DNA of 46,270 bases from Bacteroidales bacterium (GCA_017550025.1 JAFYLU010000013.1:1-46270); one strand, 5' to 3'; counted from the first letter of the stretch, positions 16,158 to 25,172 are shown. Numbers and translations are program-made. Notes: generated from the letters alone by a model not told the origin.

Positions 16158-17117
16158 ATGGCACTACAGATCTTAATTCTCGTCGGAGGCCTGGCCCTGA
16201 TTCTTTTCGGAGCCAACTGGCTTGTCGACGGTTCATCAAGCATTGCAAAGAAATTCGGCTTGAGCGAATTCGTGATAGGCCTCACCATAGTGGGCATCGG
16301 CACCTCGACTCCTGAAATGGTCGTCAGCTTCATGTCAGCATTCCAGGGCAAGGCAGACATGGCAATCGGAAACATTGTAGGATCGAACATATTCAATGTT
16401 CTCATGATTCTTGGAGTGACAGCCCTGATCTCACCACTGGCCATCACGAAAACTAATCTTCGCAGGGACATACCTCTGAACATCCTGGTAACGGTTCTCC
16501 TTATCGTTCTCGGCATGAACTTCACCATTTTCGGAAAGGGCAATGACCTTCTATGCCGCATAGACGGCCTTATTCTGCTGGCCATCTTCGCATGGTATCT
16601 CTGGAAATCATTTAAATCAGACAATGGTGATACCCGGGAAGAAGGTGAAGGCATCAAGACCTACAAGACATTGACTTCAGTCATACTCATCATTGCCGGT
16701 CTTGCCGGGCTGGTCATAGGAGGAAGGCTCTTTGTGGATTCGGCGACGCAGCTCGCAAAGATGTTCGGCGTGTCAGACAAATTCATTGCCATCACAATCA
16801 TGGCTGCCGGAACCTCAATGCCGGAACTTGCCACATGTGTAGTTGCAGCACTCAAGGGCAGAGGACAGCTCGCACTTGGAAATGTATTGGGTTCGAACAT
16901 CTCAAACATACTTCTCATTCTTGGCGGTGCTGCAGTAATCAGTCCGTTGTCATTCGGATCCATGACTTATGTTGACCTTGGCGTAGTCCTCGTGGCAGCA
17001 GTGCTCATTTTCCTCAGCGCCTACTGCTTCAAGAAAAAAGAACTCGACCGCATCGAAGCATCGATCTTCATCATCCTTGAGATATGCTATATGTGGTACC
17101 TGATTACCCACCTATAG
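16158..17117 (+). CDS. CaCA-family calcium/sodium:proton antiporter (YrbG-like)
   Basis: This 319-residue inner-membrane protein is built from two inverted repeats of about five helices. The alpha-1 motif GIGTSTPEMVVSF (47-59) and alpha-2 motif AAGTSMPELATC, each with the ion-binding Glu, are clear, and each is followed by GNIVGSNIFN or GNVLGSNISN. The family exchanges sodium or protons for calcium. The start at 16158 matches the family start; an upstream in-frame start at 16131 adds nine residues and overlaps the minus-seven region. The stop is 39 bases before a paired palindromic site. Confidence 0.9.
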   Translation: MALQILILVGGLALILFGANWLVDGSSSIAKKFGLSEFVIGLTIVGIGTSTPEMVVSFMSAFQGKADMAIGNIVGSNIFNVLMILGVTALISPLAITKTNLRRDIPLNILVTVLLIVLGMNFTIFGKGNDLLCRIDGLILLAIFAWYLWKSFKSDNGDTREEGEGIKTYKTLTSVILIIAGLAGLVIGGRLFVDSATQLAKMFGVSDKFIAITIMAAGTSMPELATCVVAALKGRGQLALGNVLGSNISNILLILGGAAVISPLSFGSMTYVDLGVVLVAAVLIFLSAYCFKKKELDRIEASIFIILEICYMWYLITHL

Positions 17118-17156
17118 CAGGGTCTTCTTGCCTTGAAAAGGGGCATAAATACACTT

Positions 17157-17189
17157 AACAAAAATGTTATCACTATAAACATTTTTGTT
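17157..17189. promoter_or_regulatory. Paired AACA-N4-TGTT site A, upstream of mscS
   Basis: AACAAAAATGTT (17157-17168) and AACATTTTTGTT (17178-17189) start exactly 21 bp apart and are perfect reverse complements, so the site is also a 12-bp inverted repeat. Each unit is itself a palindrome at its ends (AACA/TGTT). The 37-base plus-strand sequence from 17157 matches site C at 33 positions. It lies 42 bases upstream of the mscS start. A hairpin reading is possible here but not for site B, which favours a protein-binding site. Confidence 0.6.
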
Positions 17190-17231
17190 TTACAGTATCT
17201 TTTACAAGCATTTATATAGTTTTGGATTTAT

Positions 17232-18140
17232 ATGTACAATTTGCTGCAGACACAACCCGTTGACTCGATCAACATACAGGAACAGCTGGCATTTGTGGCT
17301 GAAAAACTTTCCACAACCCCTGTCACAACTCTTTTTGAGGAGTTTGTCGACATGGCTGTATCCTTTGGCCTGAAGCTTCTGACCGCGATAGTCATCTATA
17401 TTGTCGGAGCATGGGTTATCAGAAAGACAAAGACGGTAGTCACTAAAATATTCGAGAGAAAGAAGACAGACGCCGCCATCGCATCGTTCATACAGAGCAT
17501 CATCACCATCTCAATGATGGTCGTACTTGTAATCATCACCATCGGTGCTGTCGGAATCGACACCACTTCACTTGCTGCCCTGCTTGCCGGAGGAGGTATG
17601 GCAATAGGTATGGCACTTAACGGAACCGTCCAGAATTTCGCAGGCGGCATAATGATAATCGCATTCAAGCCATTCAAGGCCGGAGATTACATAGAAGCAC
17701 TCGGATATGAAGGTACTGTAAGCGAGGTGAATATTGTCAGCACGAAGCTCACGACTACAGACAACAAGATCATTATCCTTCCTAACGGTGCATTGTCCAA
17801 CGGCTCGATCAGAAACTTTTCAGAGCGCAAGCTCCGTCGCGTAGAATGGACAGTATGTGTCGAGTATGGCTCTTCCGCAGATGTCACCAAGGAACTGCTC
17901 ATGTCACTCATGAAGAATGACCCGCGAATACTCACCAATGCTGATGCCCCGGCAGATCCGTTCGTCGCATTGAGCGAACTTGCAGACAGCAGCGTGAACT
18001 TCATTATGCGCGCATGGGTATGTTCAGGAGATTACTGGAGCGTGAAGTTCGAGATGAACGAGAAGATATATGCGCAGCTTCCTGAAAAAGGAATCAATTT
18101 CCCGTTCCCACAGATGGATGTGCATGTCCACAAGGACTGA
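17232..18140 (+). CDS. mscS: Small-conductance mechanosensitive channel, MscS family
   Basis: This 302-residue inner-membrane channel opens on osmotic downshock to release solutes. Two N-terminal membrane helices (about 45-70 and 90-115) precede the Gly/Ala-rich pore helix (LAALLAGGGMAIGMALNGTVQNFAGG, about 117-142). The beta domain GDYIEALGYEGTVSEVNIVSTKL and the cytosolic alpha/beta domain ending VHVHKD follow. Length and order match compact MscS proteins. TAGTTTTG at 17217-17224 could be its minus-seven box, close to the ATG, and paired site A lies just upstream. A strong hairpin terminates the gene. Confidence 0.92.
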   Translation: MYNLLQTQPVDSINIQEQLAFVAEKLSTTPVTTLFEEFVDMAVSFGLKLLTAIVIYIVGAWVIRKTKTVVTKIFERKKTDAAIASFIQSIITISMMVVLVIITIGAVGIDTTSLAALLAGGGMAIGMALNGTVQNFAGGIMIIAFKPFKAGDYIEALGYEGTVSEVNIVSTKLTTTDNKIIILPNGALSNGSIRNFSERKLRRVEWTVCVEYGSSADVTKELLMSLMKNDPRILTNADAPADPFVALSELADSSVNFIMRAWVCSGDYWSVKFEMNEKIYAQLPEKGINFPFPQMDVHVHKD

Positions 18141-18157
18141 TCCAACAGACAGGAATA

Positions 18158-18203
18158 AATAACAACCGCCCGGAAACTGCTTCAAGTCCGGGCGGTTATT
18201 ATT
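18158..18203. terminator. Bidirectional terminator between mscS and the acyltransferase gene
   Basis: AATAACAACCGCCCGGA (18158-18174) pairs with TCCGGGCGGTTATTATT (18187-18203) at 16 of 17 positions around a 12-base loop. The GC-rich core is flanked by AT-rich arms and a T-rich end, serving the two convergent genes. Confidence 0.85.
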
Positions 18204-18218
18204 TTGTAATTCAAGATG

Positions 18219-19409
18219 TTAGAGAAGAACTTCTCCTGTCTCTTTTTCTTTTGCAAGAACCTCTTTTGAAACAACCGGATTAGCATATATCTCAAGGAAT
18301 ACCTTGCGAAGCTCATCCCTGTCAAGCTCTGGCTCTACAGTAGCTAACTGATGCTCCATATATGCAACGAACTTCTCGACATCAGCCTGCTCATACTTGT
18401 CTGAATATCTGGTACTCTGATTAAGTATGTCGTATGCCACATAATTGTTCTTCCACAATCTGTATCCTTCGACCACGCGGATGTCGACAGCGTGTCTGAT
18501 AAGCTGATAACGGTCATTCTTGTCGCAGAGGGCAGCCTGCGCGATCTCCTCGCTTGTAAGAGGCTTTCCGATATTAAGGTGAATGTTTCCTTTAGGCTGC
18601 ATGAGACCAACCATGATGCTGTTGAGGTCTTCGCCTTCTGCCTTGACATATTTCTTCTGACGCGAGATGACGATTTCTCTGGCTTTCAGGATGTCACATG
18701 GCTCGATCTCATAGGAAATACTCATAGGAATGATATTCAGCTCCTCGAAATTCTGCTTGAAGTCAGCCTTTCCGCTCATATCAAGCATCTTCAAAAGGCC
18801 CTGCTCTGTAACATCATAGCCATTCTTGGTTCTTCCCTGCCTCTGGGCGAGCCAGATCGAACTTCTCTGCTCTGTTATGTTAAGCCTTATATATTTCGAA
18901 AGCATCTGCGAAGAAAGATAGAGCTCTCTCGCGGAAATACCTCGCACTACCTTGATCATTCTGTTGGAACGGATCAGATATTCGATAGCCTTGTTGGTGA
19001 TCAAGTTGTCACCGACAGCGATTTCAGTCATAGGTATACCGTTGGTATACAATACAAGCTGTGTGATTGCCGGATCAAGAATGATGTCTCGATGATTTGA
19101 AAGAGCAAGGAACTTCTTGTCAGGATCGATATTTGAAATTCCGTCATATGAGAAGTTGTGCGCTGTATGCTCGATCACCCAACGGACAAGCTTCTGCATC
19201 ACAAGAACCTGGAATTCATCTATTGTCTTTATGCTCTTGAGGATATTCTTCAGGTACTCTGGCGACTCATCCGGAAAGAAATGCTGGGATGCACCTATCA
19301 CCAAAGGATAATCCGCAAGCTTGCTCAACGCCTCTGCCGCCTCGGCATCAGTATAAGGACTGATGCTCTGAAATTCTGATAAATCAACCATACGTTCAGG
19401 TATATACAT
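18219..19409 (-). CDS. PlsC-like 1-acyl-glycerol-3-phosphate acyltransferase family protein
   Basis: This 396-residue protein has the acyltransferase block NHRDIILD at 105-112, and further motifs around VVRGISAREL and IWLAQRQGRTKNG, the latter resembling the EGxR-type block. The usual motif is H-x4-D; here the candidate Asp is at H-x5-D (H106, D112), or D108 may serve instead. The role is likely phospholipid or lysolipid acylation at the inner membrane; the acyl acceptor is unknown. The start at 19409 is taken because it follows a consensus promoter; an ATG at 19391 is an alternative. Confidence 0.75.
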   Translation of the reverse strand: MYIPERMVDLSEFQSISPYTDAEAAEALSKLADYPLVIGASQHFFPDESPEYLKNILKSIKTIDEFQVLVMQKLVRWVIEHTAHNFSYDGISNIDPDKKFLALSNHRDIILDPAITQLVLYTNGIPMTEIAVGDNLITNKAIEYLIRSNRMIKVVRGISARELYLSSQMLSKYIRLNITEQRSSIWLAQRQGRTKNGYDVTEQGLLKMLDMSGKADFKQNFEELNIIPMSISYEIEPCDILKAREIVISRQKKYVKAEGEDLNSIMVGLMQPKGNIHLNIGKPLTSEEIAQAALCDKNDRYQLIRHAVDIRVVEGYRLWKNNYVAYDILNQSTRYSDKYEQADVEKFVAYMEHQLATVEPELDRDELRKVFLEIYANPVVSKEVLAKEKETGEVLL

Positions 19410-19421
19410 TAGTTCAATCTG

Positions 19422-19451
19422 CAAATTTAAAATCTTTTTGCAAAATAGCAA
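19422..19451 (-). promoter_or_regulatory. Promoter of the PlsC-like gene
   Basis: On the minus strand TTG (19449-19451), a 19-base spacer and TAAATTTG (19422-19429) match the consensus, 12 bases before the ATG. It lies in the gap after queA, so the acyltransferase gene can be transcribed alone. Confidence 0.65.
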
Positions 19452-19477
19452 GCATCAGCCCACCCTTTTGTCCCGGT

Positions 19478-20692
19478 TCAGGCCTGCCTTCTGAAAAGAA
19501 CAGAACTGTCTCCGTAACTCAAGAAGCGGAAATCATGTTGCAGAGCAAAATCATAAATTTTCTTCCAGTCACCGCCCACAAAAGCAGAAATAAGCAGCAG
19601 AAGGGTACTTTGAGGCTGATGGAAGTTAGTCACAAGCACATCGACAATGCGGAAACGGAACCCCGGCACTATTATTATCCTCGTGCCGGACTTCAGTTCT
19701 GTCAGTCCTTTAGCCCTCATATAATCCGCTATTGCGTTCAGCGCTTCTTCTGTCGAATATGGATATTCCCTCTCATAAGGAGCCCATTGACATACATCTG
19801 AAGGTCTTCCTTCCTCTATGCAGCTTACACCTATATAATATAAGGACTCAAGGGTCCTGACCGAGGTTGTGCCCACGGCTGCTGTCTTCCCCTTACATGC
19901 AATAAGCTTCTCCAGAAGTTCAAGGGTCACCACGAAAGGCTCCCTGTGCATGGCATGTTCTGAAACAAGAGAACTCTTTACAGGCAGGAAAGTACCAGCT
20001 CCGACATGAAGACACACTGTTTCTGTCTCAATATTGCGTGCCTTTATCCTTTCCAGCACCCTTTCTGTAAAATGAAGTCCTGCAGTAGGGGCGGCTACAG
20101 ATCCTCTGAACCTTGCATAGAGTGTCTGATAACGTTCCAGATCGACAGCTTCCGTGTCTCTGTTGAGATACGGAGGTATAGGAATGGATCCGCAGACCTC
20201 CAATACCTTCGAGAAAGGAGCCCCGTCAGACCAAGTGAATTCTACAATTGAGGTCTCTCCGCATCTCTCGACAAGAGAAGCACGAAGATCCATGGACTTT
20301 ATTTCCTGCGAATCATAAGGATTGTACAAATGCAGGACATCATTCTTCCAGCGCTTGACATTACCGACAATGCACTTCCATCTGCATGAACCGACAGCTG
20401 CGAACATGCTGACATATTCTTCTGGCATTACTGGCTCAAGACAGAAGATTTCTATATGCGCGCCTGTTTCACGCTGAAAATGCAGACGGGCAGGAACTAC
20501 CTTTGTATCATTGAAGATCATAAGCGAGCCTTCCGGCAGATAATCGGGGAGTTCAGCAAACTTATGCTCGGTTACTGTTCCATCCGAATATCGGAGAAGT
20601 CTGGATGCATCTCGTTCTCCTAAAGGATATTTTGCAATCCTTTCATCAGGTAAATCATAATTATAATCTTCGATTCTTATTACTGGTATCAT
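19478..20692 (-). CDS. queA: S-adenosylmethionine:tRNA ribosyltransferase-isomerase QueA
   Basis: This 404-residue enzyme transfers the ribosyl part of SAM to preQ1 in the wobble position of tRNA, giving epoxyqueuosine. The family blocks are all present: DYNYDLPDERIAKYPL near the start, RDASRLL, IFNDTKVVPARL, SVAAPTAGLHFT, HVGAGTFLPV, AVGTTSVRTLESL and VTNFHQPQSTLLLLISAF. The start at 20692 (MIPVIRIEDY) matches the family; a further in-frame start at 20722 overlaps a TATTTTTG box (20712-20719). No other queuosine genes are in the window. Confidence 0.93.
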   Translation of the reverse strand: MIPVIRIEDYNYDLPDERIAKYPLGERDASRLLRYSDGTVTEHKFAELPDYLPEGSLMIFNDTKVVPARLHFQRETGAHIEIFCLEPVMPEEYVSMFAAVGSCRWKCIVGNVKRWKNDVLHLYNPYDSQEIKSMDLRASLVERCGETSIVEFTWSDGAPFSKVLEVCGSIPIPPYLNRDTEAVDLERYQTLYARFRGSVAAPTAGLHFTERVLERIKARNIETETVCLHVGAGTFLPVKSSLVSEHAMHREPFVVTLELLEKLIACKGKTAAVGTTSVRTLESLYYIGVSCIEEGRPSDVCQWAPYEREYPYSTEEALNAIADYMRAKGLTELKSGTRIIIVPGFRFRIVDVLVTNFHQPQSTLLLLISAFVGGDWKKIYDFALQHDFRFLSYGDSSVLFRRQA

Positions 20693-20722
20693 CTGACAAT
20701 GTTTTATCCTGCAAAAATACAT

Positions 20723-21287
20723 AAAAGAAGGGAAAATACTAAATTGTCAGAGGTAGCGTTTATAATCAAGATATCATCAATACTTAATGAGAATTGTATA
20801 CAGCTGATATATCCGACAATTCGTCGGAAATACTTTATTCTCGCCCGATTTACAAAAGTAAATACAAATTGCGGTTACATTTTAAAATCATGGTATTCAT
20901 ATTTGTAAATATAGTGTAACCTTGCTATTATCGTATGTCTTATTTTGTAATCAGTTGCAAATGTGATATAATTTTTTCTTATAGTGTATTTAATGGGTAT
21001 CATATTTAGTTGATTCTCTGCTATTTATGTAGTTTATATTATAGTAATTAATAAGGTAAATTGTGTCAATAAGGCAGAAAACATAGAAAATAGCTGTCAT
21101 TTGGCTTCAAAAGTACTTGTTATCTATTATCATATCCATATATATCAGATATTTAGATATTGCTATATAAAGTATAGTATAATGTTATTTCAAGTCTATA
21201 CCTCTCCCTATTTACATATGTATACTGTAAATTTACTTTCATTTTCAAAATATTATTATTACATTTGTGACATAATTGTATACAACG
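20723..21287. other. AT-rich intergenic region with TGTATAC boxes and small palindromes
   Basis: About 565 bases between divergent queA and the XRE regulator gene, clearly richer in A and T than the neighbours, with no credible coding frame. It holds three GTATAC sites: TTGTATACAG (20794), ATGTATACTG (21218) and the perfect palindrome TTGTATACAA (21276-21285), which touches the XRE start. Other symmetric elements are ATTTAC-AAAA-GTAAAT (20848-20863) and GGTTACA/TGTAACC (20873-20921). TACATTTG at 21260-21267 is a minus-seven candidate for the regulator. Confidence 0.55.
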
Positions 21288-21740
21288 ATGAATACGAGAC
21301 TTAAACAATTCCTTGCTGCTGAAAATATCACGCAGGCACACTTTGCAGACACTATCAATGTTGTGCGTGCGAGCGTTTCGCATGTACTGTCTGGAAGAAA
21401 CAATCCGAGCTTTGATTTTGTCAAGGCAATGATGATCCACTACCCTGACCTTAATATCGAATGGCTCATGTTCGGCAAAGGAAAGATGTACAAGGAAAAG
21501 ACTGCGGCAGAAATCCCTCTCCCCGATCCATCTCCTGCATGTGATCAGCTTTTCCCAGATATCGAGACGGAAGTGCCTTCAGGAGTCTCGAATCCCGTAC
21601 AGGAAATAAAAGACGAGCGGAATTTTGAACCCACAACAGTACTCAACACTTTAGGTAACACTATGCAAAGTGCTGAAAAACAGAGGAAAGTATCTAAAAT
21701 ACTGATACTTTTTGATGATGGTACATATCAAGAAATGTAA
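21288..21740 (+). CDS. XRE-family helix-turn-helix regulator
   Basis: This 150-residue protein has a Cro/C1-type HTH at residues 5-60 (LKQFLAAENITQAHFADTI and RASVSHVLSGRNNPSFDFV), followed by a conserved stretch HYPDLNIEWLMFGKGKMYK. The C-terminus RKVSKILILFDDGTYQEM is typical of a chromosomal XRE protein widespread in Bacteroidales, so it is probably not a phage repressor. The start at 21288 (MNTRLKQF) is preferred over a TTG at 21276, which lies within a perfect TTGTATACAA palindrome. That palindrome and two similar boxes upstream could be its own operators. An intrinsic terminator follows the stop. Confidence 0.85.
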   Translation: MNTRLKQFLAAENITQAHFADTINVVRASVSHVLSGRNNPSFDFVKAMMIHYPDLNIEWLMFGKGKMYKEKTAAEIPLPDPSPACDQLFPDIETEVPSGVSNPVQEIKDERNFEPTTVLNTLGNTMQSAEKQRKVSKILILFDDGTYQEM

Positions 21741-21741
21741 G

Positions 21742-21769
21742 AAAGTGCTGCTTCCAAGCAGTACTTTTT
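21742..21769 (+). terminator. Intrinsic terminator of the XRE gene
   Basis: AAAGTGCTGCTT and AAGCAGTACTTT form a 12-bp stem with one G-T pair, directly followed by a T-run (through 21769). It starts two bases after the stop codon. Confidence 0.8.
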
Positions 21770-21798
21770 GTATATTTGTATGATTAAACCCTATTAAT

Positions 21799-22833
21799 AT
21801 GTACAAGCATCTTATCAGACCTATACTTTTCAGGTTCAACCCTGAAACTGCACACAATCTCACTTTCTCCGGACTGTCATTCATCAGGCACATTCCGTTT
21901 GCAAAGTCAATTGTCCGTTCTATATACAAAAAAGCCACTCCAAAGCTTGAGAGAGAGGTTTTCGGCATTAAGTTCCCGAATCCGGTCGGTCTGGCAGGAG
22001 GTCTTGACAAGAATGGAGAATACTATAACGATATGGCAAATTTCGGCTTCGGTTTCGTCGAGATCGGATCCCTTACCCCTCTTCCGCAGGATGGTAATGC
22101 AAAGCCGAGATGCTTCAGAGTCCCTGGCGACAAGGCCATCATAAACCGTTTCGGCATCAATAACAAGGGTGTGCTCAACGCTGTGGAGCATCTCAAGAAA
22201 AACCGTCCGGAGGTTATAGTAGCGGCAAATATCTCGAAGAATACAACCAGCATAAACGAAGACGCAGCAAAGGATTATGAGAAGGGATTCGGCCTGCTTT
22301 ATGACTTCGTGGACATGTTCGTAATCAATATTTCATGTCCTAATGTAGTGGGACTCACTGCGTTGCAGGACATTTCATTCCTTTCGGAAATCGTCGACAA
22401 ACTCCTTGACCTGAGGATGTACTACGATAACTATCGTCCGATTCTCCTCAAGGTTTCCCCAGATCTTTCCCACCAGCAGCTTGACGAGATCATCGACTAC
22501 TGTCTCCGTTCAGGAATCGACGGTATCGTGGCCGGCAATACGACAAGAAGCAGAGACGGCCTTACCAGCATCTCAAAGGAAAAGATCGAGGAAATCGGCA
22601 ATGGAGGAATGTCAGGAGCACCTTTATACAAAAAGAATCTCGAGCTCGTGAAATATGTTCATGCAAGGTCAGAAGGCAAGCTACCTATCATCGGAGTCGG
22701 CGGAATCATGTCGCCTGAACAGGCAAAGGAAATGCTTGACGCAGGAGCTTCGCTCATAGAGATCTATTCGGGATTCATCTATGAAGGACCTGCCCTTATC
22801 AAGAACATCAACAAATATCTGGAAACCCATTAA
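21799..22833 (+). CDS. pyrD: Dihydroorotate dehydrogenase, class 2 (quinone)
   Basis: This 344-residue FMN enzyme oxidises dihydroorotate to orotate in pyrimidine synthesis. The N-terminal helical extension (about 1-45, with FRFNPETAHNLTF) that docks to the membrane is the mark of class 2, and the electron acceptor here would be menaquinone. FMN and substrate blocks are seen: NPVGLAGGLDKNGE, SLTPLPQDGN, NRFGINNKG, GNTTRSRDGL, IIGVGGIMS. The catalytic-base position reads NISCPN (C180), where classical class 2 enzymes have Ser. The gene lies one base before cinA, and a TATATTTG box lies at 21771-21778. Confidence 0.92.
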   Translation: MYKHLIRPILFRFNPETAHNLTFSGLSFIRHIPFAKSIVRSIYKKATPKLEREVFGIKFPNPVGLAGGLDKNGEYYNDMANFGFGFVEIGSLTPLPQDGNAKPRCFRVPGDKAIINRFGINNKGVLNAVEHLKKNRPEVIVAANISKNTTSINEDAAKDYEKGFGLLYDFVDMFVINISCPNVVGLTALQDISFLSEIVDKLLDLRMYYDNYRPILLKVSPDLSHQQLDEIIDYCLRSGIDGIVAGNTTRSRDGLTSISKEKIEEIGNGGMSGAPLYKKNLELVKYVHARSEGKLPIIGVGGIMSPEQAKEMLDAGASLIEIYSGFIYEGPALIKNINKYLETH

Positions 22834-22834
22834 A

Positions 22835-24109
22835 ATGACGCAGGCTTCGATTTGCACCATTGGAGACGAAATCCTGATAGGACAGATAGTCGACACGAAT
22901 TCATCACATATCTCCCAGTCTCTCAACACTTTGGGAATCCGGGTGACAAGAATGCTCTCTATCGGTGACGAGCATGATGTGATTGTGGATTCGCTTACAG
23001 GAGAGCTTGAAAAGAACGATATCGTGATCGTTACAGGAGGGCTCGGACCGACAAAAGACGACATAACAAAAGACGCACTTGCCCGTCTGTCCGGAACTTC
23101 AAAGTTCAAGACAGATGAAAGACAGCTTGAAATAATACACAGGATATTGAGTGCAAGAGGACTCGATGTACTTGACATCAATATCGCCCAGGCATCGGTT
23201 CCTGACACATGCGATGTGATTCCGAACAGGCTCGGCACTGCACCTGTCATGGTTTTCCGCTTTCCGGAGGAAAGATTCGGCCACAAGGCCACTCTATATT
23301 CCCTGCCAGGCGTGCCATTCGAAGCTCTGGGAGCCCTTCCTGACATACTTGAAGACATCAGGAAGCATAATTCCATATCCGACATACATCATCAGACCAT
23401 AATGACCTTCGGCATAGCGGAATCCGCACTGGCGAAGCTCATAGAAGGATGGGAAGACAGCCTTCCTGCTGACATGCATCTTGCATATCTGCCGAATCAG
23501 CTCACAGGGGTAAGATTGAGACTCTCTATATATGGAGGAATAAAGGAGGAAGAAGAAGCAAGAATAAAGGCTGAATTCGACAAACTGGGACCTGTTCTCG
23601 GGGACTATCTCTATTCGGATCATGATGATACTCTTCAGGAATGCGTAGGCAGACTGCTTGCCGGTTCCGGAAAGACATTGTCTGCAGCAGAATCATGTAC
23701 TGGCGGATTGATTTCATCCCTGATGACTTCGATTCCCGGATCGTCAGAATATTATCTCGGCTCCGTGACCTCATATGCAAACAGTGTCAAGACAAACGTA
23801 CTTGGAGTCGACGAAGATATCATAGCCAGACATGGGGCGGTAAGCAGCGAATGCGTGGCCGCCATGGCTGAAGGAGTGAGGAGACTCACCGGAAGCGACT
23901 ATTCCGTAGCAACATCCGGCATTGCAGGACCTGGAGGAGGCAGCGCAGAAAAACCGGTCGGCCTTGTATGGATTGGAGTGAGTTCTGCCAAAGGTACTGA
24001 AACCTTCAGCATGATCTTCAAAGGAGACAGAAAGCGTAATATCGAGCGTTTTGCAGCTAATGCACTGAATAAACTGAGAGTTATACTTGTTAACGAGGTA
24101 ACACATTAA
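22835..24109 (+). CDS. cinA: CinA family protein (MoCF-like domain plus NMN deamidase domain)
   Basis: This 424-residue protein has two domains. The N-terminal molybdopterin-binding-like domain (1-170) carries TIGDEILIGQIVDTN and VTGGLGPTKDDITKDALA. The C-terminal PncC-like domain (about 260-424) carries AAESCTGGLISSLMT, the Ser/Cys-rich site of NMN amidohydrolases, then SGIAGPGGGSAEKPVGLVW. It is expected to act in pyridine nucleotide salvage; a link to competence is historical. The start at 22835 (MTQASICTIGD) follows the pyrD stop by one base and fits the family; an upstream start at 22781 lies inside pyrD. Confidence 0.9.
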   Translation: MTQASICTIGDEILIGQIVDTNSSHISQSLNTLGIRVTRMLSIGDEHDVIVDSLTGELEKNDIVIVTGGLGPTKDDITKDALARLSGTSKFKTDERQLEIIHRILSARGLDVLDINIAQASVPDTCDVIPNRLGTAPVMVFRFPEERFGHKATLYSLPGVPFEALGALPDILEDIRKHNSISDIHHQTIMTFGIAESALAKLIEGWEDSLPADMHLAYLPNQLTGVRLRLSIYGGIKEEEEARIKAEFDKLGPVLGDYLYSDHDDTLQECVGRLLAGSGKTLSAAESCTGGLISSLMTSIPGSSEYYLGSVTSYANSVKTNVLGVDEDIIARHGAVSSECVAAMAEGVRRLTGSDYSVATSGIAGPGGGSAEKPVGLVWIGVSSAKGTETFSMIFKGDRKRNIERFAANALNKLRVILVNEVTH

Positions 24110-24123
24110 AACACATCATATAA

Positions 24124-24156
24124 AACATTTTTGTTTATGATTTAAACATTTTTGTT
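24124..24156. promoter_or_regulatory. Paired AACA-N4-TGTT site B, upstream of the EamA gene
   Basis: AACATTTTTGTT occurs twice in the same orientation at 24124-24135 and 24145-24156, starts 21 bp apart as in sites A and C. Because both units read the same way, their T-tracts cannot pair as a full hairpin, which argues for protein binding rather than a terminator. The site is 84 bases upstream of the EamA-family start and 14 bases after the cinA stop. Confidence 0.6.
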
Positions 24157-24240
24157 ACATCAAATCTGTAAACAATAAGAACCTCTTATATAAAGCCCTG
24201 AAGCACTGATAACCAATCACTTAAACACGAGGAAAGATAC

Positions 24241-25167
24241 ATGAGCCTAGCGCACGCCAAATACGAGAAAAAACAGAAAAGGATAAGGATAAACGGCATC
24301 TTCTATGCCATAATCTCATCTGCATCCTTCGGTTTTTCCCCTTTGTTCAGCCTCAGTCTGATAGCTGCTGGACTGTCAAATTTTGACGTGCTTTCATATA
24401 GATGGGGAGTAGCGGCTGCAGCCCTGATGATATATGCTGCATGCAAGAAAAAGAGTCTGCGCCTATCCTCATTCGACGAAGCGTGGAAGATAATTCTCCT
24501 CAGCGCATTAAGGGCAATCACTTCCGTGACACTCCTTATCGGTTATGCAAACATTGCAAGCGGCGTGGCTTCTACAATCAATTTCATGTATCCCGCGATT
24601 GTTGCATTCTGCATGATGTTCTTCTTCGGAGAACACAAATCCCCGGTGACTATCGGATGCATAGCACTATCTATATTGGGAGTCTATCTGCTCGCCTCCG
24701 GTGACGGACTTGCAATAGAAGGAGGAGACACCACCATAGGTCTCACCTGTTCGATCATATCAGCCTTCGCATTTGCAGCATACTATATTTTCATGAAGCG
24801 TCTGAAGGCAGACAAGATAGAAGCCGTCAAGTTCACGACATGGCTCATGCTCCTGAGTACCGTATATTTCCTTGCATGCGGATTTATCTTCGACGGAAAA
24901 ATAACGCTTGTGACAGGAACAAAGGAATGGATGAATATTGCCGGACTCGGACTTTGGGCGACAATGGTATCGAACTTCACCGGCGTGAAGGCTGTAAGAA
25001 GGATCGGACCGACATTCACATCCATCCTTGGCGCATTGCAGCCGCTGACAGCAGTGATACTCGGAATACTTTTCCTCAATGAGCATCCGAGTCTGAAGAC
25101 ATTTGCGGGCATATCGATCATCCTGATAACCGTGACCATGATCGTCGCCCACAAACGCAAGAAATAG
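24241..25167 (+). CDS. DMT superfamily EamA-type transporter
   Basis: This 308-residue inner-membrane protein has ten predicted hydrophobic helices in two EamA repeats. The first covers about 14-150 (FYAIISSASFGFSPLFSLSL, NFMYPAIVAFCMMFFFGEH); the second 165-303 (TCSIISAFAFAAYYIFMKRL, LGALQPLTAVILGILFLNE). It is a likely exporter of metabolites or amino acids; the substrate is unknown. The N-terminus is strongly basic and cytosolic (YEKKQKRIRING). It converges with the dipeptidase gene, leaving five bases between stops and no terminator. Paired palindromic site B lies upstream. Confidence 0.87.
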   Translation: MSLAHAKYEKKQKRIRINGIFYAIISSASFGFSPLFSLSLIAAGLSNFDVLSYRWGVAAAALMIYAACKKKSLRLSSFDEAWKIILLSALRAITSVTLLIGYANIASGVASTINFMYPAIVAFCMMFFFGEHKSPVTIGCIALSILGVYLLASGDGLAIEGGDTTIGLTCSIISAFAFAAYYIFMKRLKADKIEAVKFTTWLMLLSTVYFLACGFIFDGKITLVTGTKEWMNIAGLGLWATMVSNFTGVKAVRRIGPTFTSILGALQPLTAVILGILFLNEHPSLKTFAGISIILITVTMIVAHKRKK

Positions 25168-25172
25168 CCAGA

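Noticed and set aside
16073-16657. Open frame antisense to the CaCA exchanger gene
   Set aside because: A shadow of the confirmed exchanger; composition is low-complexity and Met/Pro/Arg rich.
17157-17189. Site A as a rho-independent terminator of the CaCA gene
   Set aside because: The perfect 12-bp inverted repeat could suggest this, but it is AT-rich, and site B keeps the 21-bp spacing without pairing units, so a hairpin is not the shared feature.
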